Shown: positions 28,346 to 36,769, counted from the stretch's first letter. The stretch is 53,465 nucleotides of DNA from CAYVWB01 sp964455395 (GCA_964455395.1 CAYVWB010000026.1:1-53465); one strand, 5' to 3'. Numbers and translations: made by a program. Notes: a model not told the origin generated them from the sequence alone.

Positions 28346-28875
28346 AGCTCCTCCTCGTTGCACGCTAGAAGTTTGCGTTCGGGGGGCGCTGCTGGTGCGC
28401 TCCAGGCGGACCGGCTGCCGCCATGGGACGTCGCCACTGGCAAGCGCCGTGACGCGGTCAAGAAGCCTCGGGGCCAGGGCGCGTTCTCAAGACCATGACG
28501 CGCTGGCAGGCGCGAGGACGCGGCGACGACCGGAAACGCTGAGGCTCGGCGACACGGACCAGACGAACTGGAGATGGCTTCGCAGTCGGGCTTCACGCGC
28601 GGAAGCCTCTGGTCCATACAAGCTCCCATAGCAACAAACACACGCCGCCGACAAGCGCCAAGTCACGTGAATGATTTCACATTGACAGGATATTGCATAC
28701 CCGACCCAAGCCCGTGCAACCACCCTTGCACACGACCGGAGCCCCTTTCACCCAGCATGCGGGGATCAGGTCGATACAGCCCGATACTGCCCGGACGCGC
28801 GCCAATCCCGGCGTCTCGCCTGAGCGGATTCTAGCAAACGACCGCAGGAAGAAGCGGCGGGGAAATTCCAGGCAG
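28346..28875. other. 530-bp intergenic region upstream of por, no gene seen
   Basis: No reading frame here has a plausible ribosome site or recognisable product. It contains the CRP/FNR-like palindrome at 28666-28681. Downstream of that on the minus strand is a weak promoter-like pair (TTGTCG, 17 bases, CTATGG) near 28622-28652, which would give por a leader of nearly 300 nt. The part around 28660-28700 is distinctly AT-richer than its surroundings. Confidence 0.5.
28666..28681 (-). promoter_or_regulatory. CRP/FNR-family-like binding site upstream of por
   Basis: The minus strand reads TGTGA, ATTCAT-complement spacer of six bases, then TCACG. This matches the TGTGA-N6-TCACA consensus of CRP-type regulators at nine of ten positions. 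Desulfovibrios use HcpR and related CRP/FNR proteins with similar sites; which one would bind here is unknown. Confidence 0.45.
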
Positions 28876-29073
28876 CTACTGGTCCCACGTGACGGCGTTT
28901 TCCGCCTTGCGACGGGCCTCCGCTTCAGAGGGCAAGCCCGCGCCTTCGTGGGTCAACTGACCCTCTTCGTCCTTGACCACGAACCCGAACTGCCCTGCCG
29001 TGGTGTCGTGGACGATCTCGATGGTGAAACTGCTGCCGTTGTAGAAAAGCGAATACACCCCGATGGTTTCCAT
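28876..29073 (-). CDS. 65-residue conserved-looking small protein, unknown function
   Basis: The frame from ATG 29073 encodes 65 residues. GGGAGG lies five bases upstream, which is why this start is preferred over a longer frame from 29169. The sequence (METIGVYSLFYNG, FTIEIVHDTTAGQFGFVV, LPSEAEARRKAE) reads as a small beta-sheet followed by a helix, with no cysteine and no signal peptide. A promoter-like pair at 29300-29328 would give a leader of about 220 nt. I do not recognise the family. Confidence 0.65.
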   Translation of the reverse strand: METIGVYSLFYNGSSFTIEIVHDTTAGQFGFVVKDEEGQLTHEGAGLPSEAEARRKAENAVTWDQ

Positions 29074-29299
29074 GGTGGCCTCCCTGGCTGCTGGTGTCCT
29101 GAAGGATGTCGAACGCGGAAGACGGCCGCTTCCCGAAGCTTGCCCGCGCGTCGGCGTGATATGACGCAAACTGGCGCAAACTGGCGCACACGGATGACAT
29201 GACCCGACGACGCCTCCGCCGAGACCGTGCGATTACACTCGCAATGCCGCGGCGTTCGCTGCGCTGGACGCCCTCGGCGGGGCCTCCCGGCGCGGTGGG

Positions 29300-29328
29300 G
29301 TAATACGCCACCCGTTCCGCATTGGCAA
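29300..29328 (-). promoter_or_regulatory. Possible promoter for the 65-residue protein gene
   Basis: On the minus strand TTGCCA (29323-29328), 17 bases and TATTAC (29300-29305). It lies downstream of the terminator at 29465-29497, so this gene would have its own transcript with a leader of about 220 nt. The leader contains an exact tandem decamer (CGCAAACTGG on the plus strand, 29165-29184). Confidence 0.45.
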
Positions 29329-29464
29329 GCGCGAGCAGTGTCGTGCGGATGGTGAGCGATCGCATCCTGGACGTGGCGCGGACGCATGCCGTACATGGCG
29401 GGCCATGCCCCTCTTCGGTCTCCGGGGAAAAGCGGCGGCGCGCTACCGGGGCCAAACGCGCACC

Positions 29465-29497
29465 AAAAAGCCCGGAGCGGCTCGAAAGCTCCGGGCT
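29465..29497 (-). terminator. Strong intrinsic terminator of the candidate non-coding RNA
   Basis: AGCCCGGAGC (29469-29478) and GCTCCGGGCT (29488-29497) form a perfect 10-bp stem with a 9-base loop. On the minus strand it is followed by UUUUU (29465-29469). It is nearly 300 bases past the trkH stop, immediately after the structured segment of the candidate RNA. Confidence 0.88.
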
Positions 29498-29686
29498 GAA
29501 TGGGCGTTCTTCAACAGGACGCAAGGTTTCGCGGTCCGTCTTTGGCGCAAAGGCCTCGCGGCTGAAGAAACGCTGGTCCGCCAAGTCCGCACCCGCCACA
29601 GGGCGTCTCGGAGGACTGTCGACGCGTCGTCTTCGCCCGCACGGAGGCTGGCGCGCGGACGGAATCAGGACGTCGTCTGCGTCGAC
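29465..29686 (-). ncRNA. Candidate structured non-coding RNA of about 222 nt
   Basis: A promoter (29693-29720) and an intrinsic terminator bound a segment with no supported reading frame. The predicted first base starts an 8-bp stem: GTCGACGC (29679-29686) with GCGTCGAC (29618-29625). The 3' half is a multibranch fold. GCGTTTCTTCA (29563-29573) pairs with TGAAGAACGC (29504-29513) around one bulged base. It encloses GCC-GCGA-GGC, a GNRA tetraloop hairpin (29553-29562); CTTTG-CGC-CAAAG (29540-29552); and GGACcGC with GCGTCC (29517-29537). It does not resemble SRP RNA, tmRNA or RNase P RNA, and I cannot match it to 6S RNA by eye. It could instead be a trkH 3' region or an attenuated leader. Confidence 0.45.
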
Positions 29687-29692
29687 CTTGGG

Positions 29693-29720
29693 AATTTAGT
29701 CACGATGGCGGGGTCGTCAA
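29693..29720 (-). promoter_or_regulatory. Promoter of the candidate non-coding RNA
   Basis: On the minus strand TTGACG (29715-29720), a 16-base spacer and TAAATT (29693-29698). The predicted start at about 29686 coincides with the first base of the 8-bp closing stem. Confidence 0.55.
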
Positions 29721-29789
29721 GGGGTGAGCGCCCATGCAGGAACGGACGCTCGCTCGGTGGCGCAGGTGGATCCGGAAAATCGAACAGCC

Positions 29790-31235
29790 CTACTTCCTCC
29801 AGAATTCCGGTATGAAAAACACCAGCACCGTATATATCTCCAGGCGTCCCAGCAACATGCAGAACATCAGCACCCACTTGCCCAGCGTGGGGATGTGCGC
29901 GTAGTTTTCCGCCGGCCCCACCGAGCCCAGGCCGGGGCCGATGTTGCCGATGCACGCCGCCACGGAAGCGAAGGCCGTCAGCACGTCCAGGCCCAGCGCC
30001 GCCATGACGAATGACGCCAACACGTACAGCAGCATGTAGAGGATGAAAAAGGAGACCACCCCCGCCACCACGTCGTTGGGCACGACACGACCGCCTATCT
30101 TCACCCGCTTCACCGCCCGGGGATGCACCAGCCGAACCAGTTCCTGTCGGCCTTGCTTCAGCAACACCAGCAGACGCATGTGCTTCATGCCGCCCCCCGT
30201 GGACCCGGCCGAGCCCCCCAGGAACATCAACAGAAAAAGCAACGCTTGCGGTAGCGGCGTCCACAGTTCGTAGTCCGCCGTGGCGTATCCCGTGGTGGTG
30301 CAGATGGAGACCACCTGGAACGCAGCCATGCGCAGGCTCGTCAGCAGGCTGTCGTAGTTCGTCCCGTAGATGCAGAAGGTGACGATGGCCGTGACCACCA
30401 GCGTGACGCCCGCGTAGAGGCGGAACTCCGGGTCCCGCAGCACGGTGATGGGTTTGCCCCGCAGTGCGCGGTAGTGGAGGGCGAAATTCGCTCCCGCCAG
30501 AAACATGAAGAGCACGATGACCCAGTCGATATGCGCGGAATCGAAGGCGCCCACGGAAGCGTTGCGGGTGGAGAACCCCCCTGTGGCCATGGTTGCGAAG
30601 GTGTGGCACACGGCCTCGAAGACGTCCATGCCGCCCAAGAGCAGCAGAAGAAACAACGCGCCGCTGAAGAGCAGATAGACTTTCCAGAGGAGCATGGCCG
30701 TGTCCTTGATGCGGGGGCGCAGCTTGTCCGGCGCGGGGCCGGGGGCTTCCGCCTTGTAGAGCTGCATGCCCCCCACGCCCAGAAACGGCAAAATGGCCAG
30801 CGAGAGCACGATGATGCCCATGCCGCCAAGCCAGTGCGTCAAGCTGCGCCAGACAAGCACACCGCGCGGCAAGCTCTCGATGTCCGTCAGAATGGAGGAA
30901 CCCGTGGTCGTGAACCCGGAAACAGACTCGAAGACCGCGTCCGTGGGGCCCATGTAGCCGCCGATCCAGAACGGCAGAGCGCCCACCAGCCCGGCCGCCA
31001 GCCATCCCATCACCACGATGGCCATGCCCTCCCGCAGCCCCAGCATGGGCGGCGTGGTCTCCCGCAAGCCGAAAAGCGCTCCGCCCCCCAGCAAGAGCGA
31101 GACCCCCATGGAAAGCGCCAGCGCAGGCGCGGAGCCCTCCCCGTACCACAACGCGAACGCCAAGGGCAGCGCCATGGAAAAACCCACGCAGCAGACGATG
31201 GCGCCCACCGCGTAGAACACGTAGCGATACCGCAC
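29790..31235 (-). CDS. trkH: Trk system potassium transporter, membrane subunit
   Basis: A 481-residue K+ uptake channel with about ten hydrophobic helices. Filter-type segments typical of TrkH are visible: SVSGFTTTGSS, TMATGGFSTRNAS, VSICTTTGYATADY and VAACIGNIGPGLG. HWLGGMGI and the GGSAGSTGGGMKHMR loop are also characteristic. The GTG start lies one base past the trkA stop (TAA-G-GTG), so the pair is cotranscribed and coupled. It is gated by TrkA in the cytosol. Confidence 0.97.
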   Translation of the reverse strand: MRYRYVFYAVGAIVCCVGFSMALPLAFALWYGEGSAPALALSMGVSLLLGGGALFGLRETTPPMLGLREGMAIVVMGWLAAGLVGALPFWIGGYMGPTDAVFESVSGFTTTGSSILTDIESLPRGVLVWRSLTHWLGGMGIIVLSLAILPFLGVGGMQLYKAEAPGPAPDKLRPRIKDTAMLLWKVYLLFSGALFLLLLLGGMDVFEAVCHTFATMATGGFSTRNASVGAFDSAHIDWVIVLFMFLAGANFALHYRALRGKPITVLRDPEFRLYAGVTLVVTAIVTFCIYGTNYDSLLTSLRMAAFQVVSICTTTGYATADYELWTPLPQALLFLLMFLGGSAGSTGGGMKHMRLLVLLKQGRQELVRLVHPRAVKRVKIGGRVVPNDVVAGVVSFFILYMLLYVLASFVMAALGLDVLTAFASVAACIGNIGPGLGSVGPAENYAHIPTLGKWVLMFCMLLGRLEIYTVLVFFIPEFWRK

Positions 31236-31236
31236 C

Positions 31237-32640
31237 TTACATGTACTCCAACGTGACCGTGAGCGCGTTCTCCACCTTGGGCACGGCCTTGCGCAAAGCC
31301 AGAATCACCATGCGGTCCTGCGGTCGGATGACGGTGTCGCCCGTGGGCACGATGACCGCATCCCCACGAATCAGACAGAGCACGATGGCCCCCTTGGGAA
31401 AATGCAAGTCCTTCAGCGGCTTGTTCACCACTGCGGAGTTCTCTTGCGCCACGGCTTCCAGCGCTTCGGCTTCCTCCCCTTTGATGGAGACCGTGGAGAG
31501 CACCTGCCCCTTGCGCACGTGATGGAGGATGGAGTTCACGGCGGAAAGCCGCGGCGAGACGCTGTGCTCGATGCCGATGGCCCGCACCAGCGGCAGATAT
31601 GCCGTCTTGTTGATGCGGGTGATGGTCTTCTTCGCGCCCATGTTCTTCGCCAACAAGGAGGAGAGGATGTTCGTCTCTTCGTCGGAAGTCAGGCTCACCA
31701 CCAGATCCATGGCCGCCACGTTCTCCTCCACGAGGAAATCCTGGTCCGTGCCGTCGCCGTGGAGGACGATGGTCTTGTTGAGCTTCTCGGCAAGCTCCTC
31801 GCAGCGTGTTTCGTCGCGGTCCACGAGTTTGACGTGGTAGCCTTTGCGCTCGAAGAGCACGGCGAGTTTGTAGCCGATGTTGCCGCCGCCGATGATGAGC
31901 ACGTCCTTGATGACGAGATTCTGGCAACCGAAAGCGTTGGAAATTTTGGGCAGATCCTTGTGGTTGCTGACGAAATAGATCAGGTCGCCGGCTTCCACGG
32001 TGTCTGCGCCGGTGGGGATGATGAGCCGCTCCTCCCGCACGATGGCGCCGATGACGAGCTTCAGATCGCCCATTTTCTCACGCAACTTGATGAGGGAGAG
32101 CCCCGTGAGTTCGCTTTCGTCCACGCGGATGCCCACCATCTTCACCTTGCCGTCGCCGAATTCGTTGTACTCCAGCGCCCCCGGCACGGTGACCATGCGG
32201 TCGATGCTCTTGATGATCTCGACCTCGGGGTTGATGGTCATGCCGATGTTCATGCCCTCCCCCATGAGCGCTTCGCGGTAGAGGGAGTACTCCTCGTTGC
32301 GAATGCGCGCCAGCTTCTGAGCGTCCGGGTTCAGGATGTTGGCGAAAAAGCAGGCGATGATGTTGATCTCGTCACGGTCCGTCACGGCGAGGAAGACGTC
32401 GCAGTCGCCGGCGCCGGCTTCGTCCAGCACTTTGGGGGAAGCGCCGGAGCCTTGCACGCCCTGCACGTCGCTGCCTTCAGCCACGCGCTTGAGCGCAGCG
32501 GGGTCCAGGTCCACCACCACCACGGACTTGCTCTCGCGAGCGAGCCGCTGCGCGATGTGATAGCCCACTTCCCCGGCGCCCACGATGACGATTTTCGTCC
32601 GCTCGGCTTTGGGATGGTCTCTGCGCCAGAATGTTCGCAT
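31237..32640 (-). CDS. trkA: Trk system potassium uptake regulator TrkA
   Basis: A 467-residue cytosolic protein with two tandem RCK units. Each has a Rossmann NAD-binding half and a TrkA-C half: KIVIVGAGEVGYHIA near residue 16 with VVVVDLD, and DVLIIGGGNIGYKLA near 245 with LVDRDE. It gates TrkH in response to nucleotides. It is the first gene of trkA-trkH. The interval upstream has no clean promoter. Confidence 0.97.
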   Translation of the reverse strand: MRTFWRRDHPKAERTKIVIVGAGEVGYHIAQRLARESKSVVVVDLDPAALKRVAEGSDVQGVQGSGASPKVLDEAGAGDCDVFLAVTDRDEINIIACFFANILNPDAQKLARIRNEEYSLYREALMGEGMNIGMTINPEVEIIKSIDRMVTVPGALEYNEFGDGKVKMVGIRVDESELTGLSLIKLREKMGDLKLVIGAIVREERLIIPTGADTVEAGDLIYFVSNHKDLPKISNAFGCQNLVIKDVLIIGGGNIGYKLAVLFERKGYHVKLVDRDETRCEELAEKLNKTIVLHGDGTDQDFLVEENVAAMDLVVSLTSDEETNILSSLLAKNMGAKKTITRINKTAYLPLVRAIGIEHSVSPRLSAVNSILHHVRKGQVLSTVSIKGEEAEALEAVAQENSAVVNKPLKDLHFPKGAIVLCLIRGDAVIVPTGDTVIRPQDRMVILALRKAVPKVENALTVTLEYM

Positions 32641-32963
32641 GGGGGTGCTGTTAAACGAAAGCGGAGCGGGAATCCAGCGTCAATTCGAATACACGGAACG
32701 CCGCAGCACCCTGCGGCTGCGGTCCCGAACGAAAAACGCAAGCAATGGAGAGACCTTGCCGTCAAGGATCACGGCGCGCAAACTCGCTGCGCACACGGAC
32801 GCGGGGGCGTGTCGGCGGGAAGACGTGTCGGGAACAGCGCATGCGCCCCATGAGCTGGACGCTTCAGCGCCCAAGGGAAAGCCCACGGCGTGGAGAAAGG
32901 GAAGACCCCGCCGTGGGAGCCTCCCCTTTCGAAAATCCCGATGCGGGAAAGCGCGTGTCTGCG
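32641..32963. other. 323-bp interval between trkA and rpsT
   Basis: Apart from the rpsT terminator-like hairpin (32882-32917) I see no gene. A TTGACG occurs on the minus strand near 32680 but has no -10 box at normal spacing, so the trkA promoter is not resolved. Confidence 0.4.
32882..32917 (-). terminator. Probable rpsT terminator hairpin
   Basis: CCCACGGCG (32882-32890) and CGCCGTGGG (32909-32917) form a perfect 9-bp stem about 50 bases after the rpsT stop. The following minus-strand U tract is weak (CTTTCCCTT). Confidence 0.55.
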
Positions 32964-33239
32964 CTAGGAGGACGCTTTGCCGAGCTTGTTCACCGCGTCG
33001 TGCAGACGGGAGATGCGGCGCGCGGCCTGCCGCCAGTGGATGACTTTCTTGGTGGCGGCCTTGTCCAGCATGGAGGTCGCCTGAGTCAGGGCCAAGCGGG
33101 CTTCGGTCTCGTCACCTTGCTCCACGGCGGTGCGGACTTTCTTCACCAGGTTCTTCACGCGGGTTTTCACGGCGCGGTTGCGCGCGTTGGCTTTCAGGCT
33201 CTGGCGGTGGCGTTTCAAGGCGGACTTGTGATTGGCCAT
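32964..33239 (-). CDS. rpsT: 30S ribosomal protein S20
   Basis: A 91-residue, strongly basic ribosomal protein that binds 16S rRNA. The start MANHKSALKRHRQSLKAN is typical, as are the R-N-x-x-x-K-T-x-x-K-x-x-V-K-K segment and the C-terminal helix with HWRQAARRISRLHDAVNKL. AAGGAG lies about ten bases before the ATG. It appears to be read from its own promoter at 33511-33539, through an unusually long leader. Confidence 0.98.
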   Translation of the reverse strand: MANHKSALKRHRQSLKANARNRAVKTRVKNLVKKVRTAVEQGDETEARLALTQATSMLDKAATKKVIHWRQAARRISRLHDAVNKLGKASS

Positions 33240-33504
33240 GGAAATCTCGCTCCTTATGCTCTGGGACGCTGAACGGTGCAGCGTCTTCTCGTCTACGCTA
33301 TGAGGCTCTGGGGCTACTGCGCCATGGCGCGCTGGCGGGGAAGCCGCCTTGGCGCGCCGGTCGTCTCACGGTCGGGAAGCCGCCCCTGCAAGGGCTGAGG
33401 GTCGGACCTTTCCCGGAGTTTACTTCCGTATCACTCTCGACGGAGGCGCACGCCGCGTCAGGGGCGCACGAGCGCCACCGCTGCAGGCGAGAGCCTTCGG
33501 GGAA
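33240..33504 (-). other. Long rpsT leader with two stable hairpins
   Basis: The predicted 265-nt leader contains a two-part stem at 33326-33358 (GGCGCGC/GCGCGCC outside, GGCGG/CCGCC inside) and a 7-bp hairpin at 33265-33285 (GACGCTG/CAGCGTC) shortly before the ribosome site. No reading frame in it looks real. A post-transcriptional role, such as S20 feedback, is possible but only inferred. Confidence 0.35.
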
Positions 33505-33510
33505 GCAGGC

Positions 33511-33539
33511 TACTTACCCCCTGGGCGCACCCTTGTCAA
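33511..33539 (-). promoter_or_regulatory. Sigma70-type promoter of rpsT
   Basis: On the minus strand a consensus TTGACA (33534-33539), 17 bases and TAAGTA (33511-33516). It begins 13 bases beyond the glyS stop and is one of the best promoter matches in the window. Confidence 0.7.
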
Positions 33540-33551
33540 TCGTTTTTCCGG

Positions 33552-35660
33552 CTACATCTGCAACGCGTTGAAATCCGCCAGTCGACCCAGGCGGTCCACC
33601 AAAGCGGCCAGCAGGTTCAGCCGGTTGCGACGCAGCGCCGGGTCCTCGGCCATCACCATCACGTGGTCGAAGAAGGCGTCCACTGCGGGCCGACATTCCA
33701 GCACCAGCGCGAAGCACGCGGCGTAGTCGCCTGCAGCCATGTGCGCGTCGAACCGCGGCGCCACGGCCTCCACAGCGTCAGCCAAGGTCCGCTCCTGCTC
33801 CATCTCGAAGCGCGCGGGGTCGTACGCGCCGGAGAGCGCTTCCTGTTCCGCTTGTTTGCGGATGATGTTGCTGGCGCGTTTGAAAGTGAGCGCTGCGTGC
33901 TCGAAGCCCGGCTCCTTGCTGAAGGCCTCCAGCGCCTGCAGCCGGCGGCGCGCGGCGGCCACGTCGTGGAGGGCGCCGCCTCGAGACTCCAGAATGGCCT
34001 CCACATGAAGCGTCTCGAAGCCTTGGGAGATGAGCCAGTGCTTCAGCCGCGCGGCGATGAACTCCAGAATCTGGGCGTTGCGGACAGCGCGGTCCGCTTT
34101 GCCCTTGGCCCACAATTCGTCGGGGTAGGCGTCCATGGCTGCAGCCACCAGCGCCGGGACATCCACGCGCCAGCCCCGTTCCACCAGAATGCGACACACG
34201 CCCAAGGCGCCGCGCCGCAAGCCGAAGGGATCGTTGGCGCCCGAGGGGATCTTGCCTGCGGCGAAGCAGCCTGTCAGCGTATCCATCTTGTCCGCAATGG
34301 AAAGGATCGCGCCGAGATCGCTTGCAGGGGGAGAGCTCTCGGGACCGACGGGGAGGTAGTGTTCCGCCACGGCGTGCGCCACGGCTTCGGGTTCGCCCTG
34401 CTTCGCTGCATAGACGCCGCCCATGATCCCTTGCAGCTCGGGGAATTCGCCCACCATCTCGCTGACGAGATCCGCCTTGCAGATGCGGCCGGCGCGCTTG
34501 GCCTGGGCTGCGTGCGTCCCATCCAGCTCGAGGCGCGTCGCCAGCCAGCCGCACAGCGTCTCGATGCGGCGGCTCTTGTCGCCCATGGAGCCAAGCGGCC
34601 CAAGGAAGACCACGCTCTCCAGGGCCTCCAGCCACGTCTCCAGGGGAGCGTCCAGGTCCGTCCTCCAGAAGAAGCGCGCGTCCTCCAGGCGGGCTTTCAA
34701 CACGCGCTCCCAGCCTTTCTTGACGAGGGCTTCGTCGCGGGGCTCCAGGTTCAGCGTGGTGAGGAAATGGGGCAGCAGCGCGCCCTGCGCGTCTTGCACG
34801 CCGAAGCTCTTCTGGTGGGACTCCATGGAGGTCAACAGCACCTCCTTGGGCAGCTCCAGGAACGAGGGGTCGAAGTCGCCGAGCAGGGGCACGGGGTGTT
34901 CCACCAAGCCCGCCACCTCGTCCAACAGGGACTCCTTCCACACCACGGAGCCCCCGGCGTCGCGCGCCAGCGTTTCCCCGCGGGTGACGATGACGCCCTT
35001 GCGCAAGGCGGACTCCAACGTGACGCGGCACCGGTCGTGAAGCGTCTGTTCGTAGTCCTGCGCGCTGGCCACGGCGAAAGGCCCTGCGCCGTGCACGCGG
35101 TGGCCCCAGGTCTCCCGACCGGCGTCGAGCCCCGCTGCGCGGAAGTCCACGATCGTCTCGTCCACCAGAGCGAGAAGCCAGCGCACCGGCCGACCGAAGG
35201 CGAAGTCCCCGCCGGCGCCCCAGCGCATCTTCTTGGGGAAAGTGAGGCCGGTCAACGCCCGGGGCAACAACTCGCTCAGCAACACGGCCGCGGCGGCGCC
35301 GCCTGTCTGTTTCTTGAGGGCCACGTACGCGCCCTTCTCCGTCTCCACGGTGTAGAGATCCTCCACGACGCAGCCTTGGCCTTTGGCGAACCCCTCGGCG
35401 GCTTTGGTGGGCTGCCCCTCCTTGAAGGCCACGGCGGCGGGCGGGCCGGTCACTTCCTCTTCACGCACGGGTTGGACGGCGTCCATGGCCTCGACCCGGG
35501 CGGCGAGACGTCTGGGGGTGGCGTCCACCTTGACTTCGCTGAAGGCGAGTCCCGCCTCGACGAGGCCATGGTGGAGGGCGTTGTGGAGTTCTTCCATGAG
35601 ACCCGGCAGGAACCGCGCGGGCATCTCCTCGAAGCCGATTTCAAAGACGAGCCGGGCCAT
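33552..35660 (-). CDS. glyS: Glycyl-tRNA synthetase beta subunit
   Basis: A 702-residue subunit of the alpha2beta2 bacterial glycyl-tRNA synthetase; the beta chain binds tRNA-Gly. The N-terminus LVFEIGFEEMPARFLPG is diagnostic, and KKMRWGAGGDFAFGRPVRW, the ESHQKSFGV region, the HD-like AEHYLPVGP segment, and the C-terminal anticodon-binding part with FFDHVMVMAEDPALRRNRLNLL all fit. The ATG overlaps the glyQ stop by one base (TAATG). The frame is open far upstream, but the family start fixes the beginning. Confidence 0.98.
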   Translation of the reverse strand: MARLVFEIGFEEMPARFLPGLMEELHNALHHGLVEAGLAFSEVKVDATPRRLAARVEAMDAVQPVREEEVTGPPAAVAFKEGQPTKAAEGFAKGQGCVVEDLYTVETEKGAYVALKKQTGGAAAAVLLSELLPRALTGLTFPKKMRWGAGGDFAFGRPVRWLLALVDETIVDFRAAGLDAGRETWGHRVHGAGPFAVASAQDYEQTLHDRCRVTLESALRKGVIVTRGETLARDAGGSVVWKESLLDEVAGLVEHPVPLLGDFDPSFLELPKEVLLTSMESHQKSFGVQDAQGALLPHFLTTLNLEPRDEALVKKGWERVLKARLEDARFFWRTDLDAPLETWLEALESVVFLGPLGSMGDKSRRIETLCGWLATRLELDGTHAAQAKRAGRICKADLVSEMVGEFPELQGIMGGVYAAKQGEPEAVAHAVAEHYLPVGPESSPPASDLGAILSIADKMDTLTGCFAAGKIPSGANDPFGLRRGALGVCRILVERGWRVDVPALVAAAMDAYPDELWAKGKADRAVRNAQILEFIAARLKHWLISQGFETLHVEAILESRGGALHDVAAARRRLQALEAFSKEPGFEHAALTFKRASNIIRKQAEQEALSGAYDPARFEMEQERTLADAVEAVAPRFDAHMAAGDYAACFALVLECRPAVDAFFDHVMVMAEDPALRRNRLNLLAALVDRLGRLADFNALQM

Positions 35661-36547
35661 TACGCGGCCTCCTGGGGAGCGGCTTGGAGCATGGGATGGC
35701 CCATGGCCTCGCGCTGGGCGGCGTAGAGCCGCGCCACGGCCGACGCGAGTTCCCGTACGCGCAGGATGTAGCCCATGCGTTCCGTGATGGAGATGGCCCC
35801 GCGCGCCTGCAGCAGATTGAACGTGTGGGAGCACTTCATGCAGTAGTCGTAGGCGGGCCAGGGCAGCTCCTGCTCCAGACAGCGCTTGCATTCCGCTTCC
35901 TGCGCGCTGAACTGGTGGAGCAGCATGGACTTGTCCGCCACCTCGAAGTTGTAGGTGGAGTGTTCCACCTCCCCGCGGTGGTGCACGTTCCCGTAGGTGA
36001 CATGGTCGTTCCAGGTGAGGTCGTAGACGGATTCCTTTTCCTGGAGATACATGCAGATGCGTTCCAGCCCGTAGGTGAGCTCCACGCTGATGGGCGCGAG
36101 GTCGATGCCGCCTACTTGCTGGAAGTAGGTGAATTGCGTCACTTCCATGCCGTTCAGCCAGACCTCCCAGCCCAGCCCCCAGGCGCCCAGGGTGGGGGAT
36201 TCCCAGTCGTCCTCCACGAAGCGGATGTCGTGCTCCGCGTAATCCACCCCGAGGGCCGCCATGCTCTCCAGATAGAGCTCCTGGATGTTGCCCGGCGAAG
36301 GTTTCATGATGACCTGGAACTGATAGTAGTGCTGCAGCCGGTTGGGGTTCTCGCCGTAGCGGCCGTCCGTGGGCCGACGGGAGGGCTCCACATAGGCGGC
36401 GTTCCACGGCTCCGGCCCGATGACGCGCAGGAAGGTGGCGGGATTGAAAGTGCCCGCGCCCACTTCGACGTCCACCGGCTGCTGGATGACGCAGCCGCGG
36501 CTGGCCCAGAAGCGCTGGAGGGTGAGGATGACGTCTTGAAAATGCAT
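35660..36547 (-). CDS. glyQ: Glycyl-tRNA synthetase alpha subunit
   Basis: A 295-residue catalytic subunit that activates glycine. MHFQDVILTLQRFWASRGC at the N-terminus, the GAGTFNPATFLRVIGPEPW segment, EPSRRPTDGRYGENPNRLQ, and YFQQVGGIDL with VELTYGLERI are family hallmarks of this class II core. The ATG at 36547 starts the standard protein; no strong ribosome site is visible. It is separated from recO by a 355-bp leader region with an octamer repeat array. Confidence 0.98.
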   Translation of the reverse strand: MHFQDVILTLQRFWASRGCVIQQPVDVEVGAGTFNPATFLRVIGPEPWNAAYVEPSRRPTDGRYGENPNRLQHYYQFQVIMKPSPGNIQELYLESMAALGVDYAEHDIRFVEDDWESPTLGAWGLGWEVWLNGMEVTQFTYFQQVGGIDLAPISVELTYGLERICMYLQEKESVYDLTWNDHVTYGNVHHRGEVEHSTYNFEVADKSMLLHQFSAQEAECKRCLEQELPWPAYDYCMKCSHTFNLLQARGAISITERMGYILRVRELASAVARLYAAQREAMGHPMLQAAPQEAA

Positions 36548-36663
36548 GGTGACGCTCTGTGGTGTGGAAAGACGTGAATGGAATGCGGCGCTGATTGCAG
36601 ACAGCCGCGCTGCCGTGGTCTGGTGAATTCGGAAACGCTCGCGTTGCCGCCGACGAGGCCTCC

Positions 36664-36762
36664 GGATCACGCGATCACGCGACCGCGCGTAAACGATTGC
36701 GCGACTACGCGGCCGGGCGCGTATACGAACCACGCGACCACGCGATCACGCGACCGCGCGGC
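36664..36762. repeat. Array of degenerate GAYCACGC-like octamers in the glyQS leader
   Basis: About ten units of eight bases (GATCACGC, GACCGCGC, GATTGCGC, GACTACGC, GACCACGC and so on) are broken by GTAAAC and GTATAC. A 22-base segment is repeated exactly at 36668-36689 and 36739-36760. The predicted glyQS transcript would begin at the edge of the array. Confidence 0.75.
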
Positions 36763-36769
36763 AAGGGCT

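Noticed and set aside
28925..29599. Minus-strand open frame of 224 codons across the candidate RNA and the small gene
   Set aside because: It has no ribosome site, reads through a strong terminator hairpin and is in a different frame from the better-supported 65-residue gene.
29465..29686. Known housekeeping RNA (SRP RNA, tmRNA, RNase P RNA)
   Set aside because: The SRP GGTCAGG/GGAAG tetraloop core, the tmRNA tRNA-like ends and the RNase P conserved blocks are all absent, and the length does not fit the latter two. 6S RNA could not be confirmed or excluded.
36548..36763. T-box riboswitch in the glyQS leader
   Set aside because: No AGGGUGGNACCGCG-type T-box sequence or specifier loop is present, and T-boxes are not expected in this lineage.
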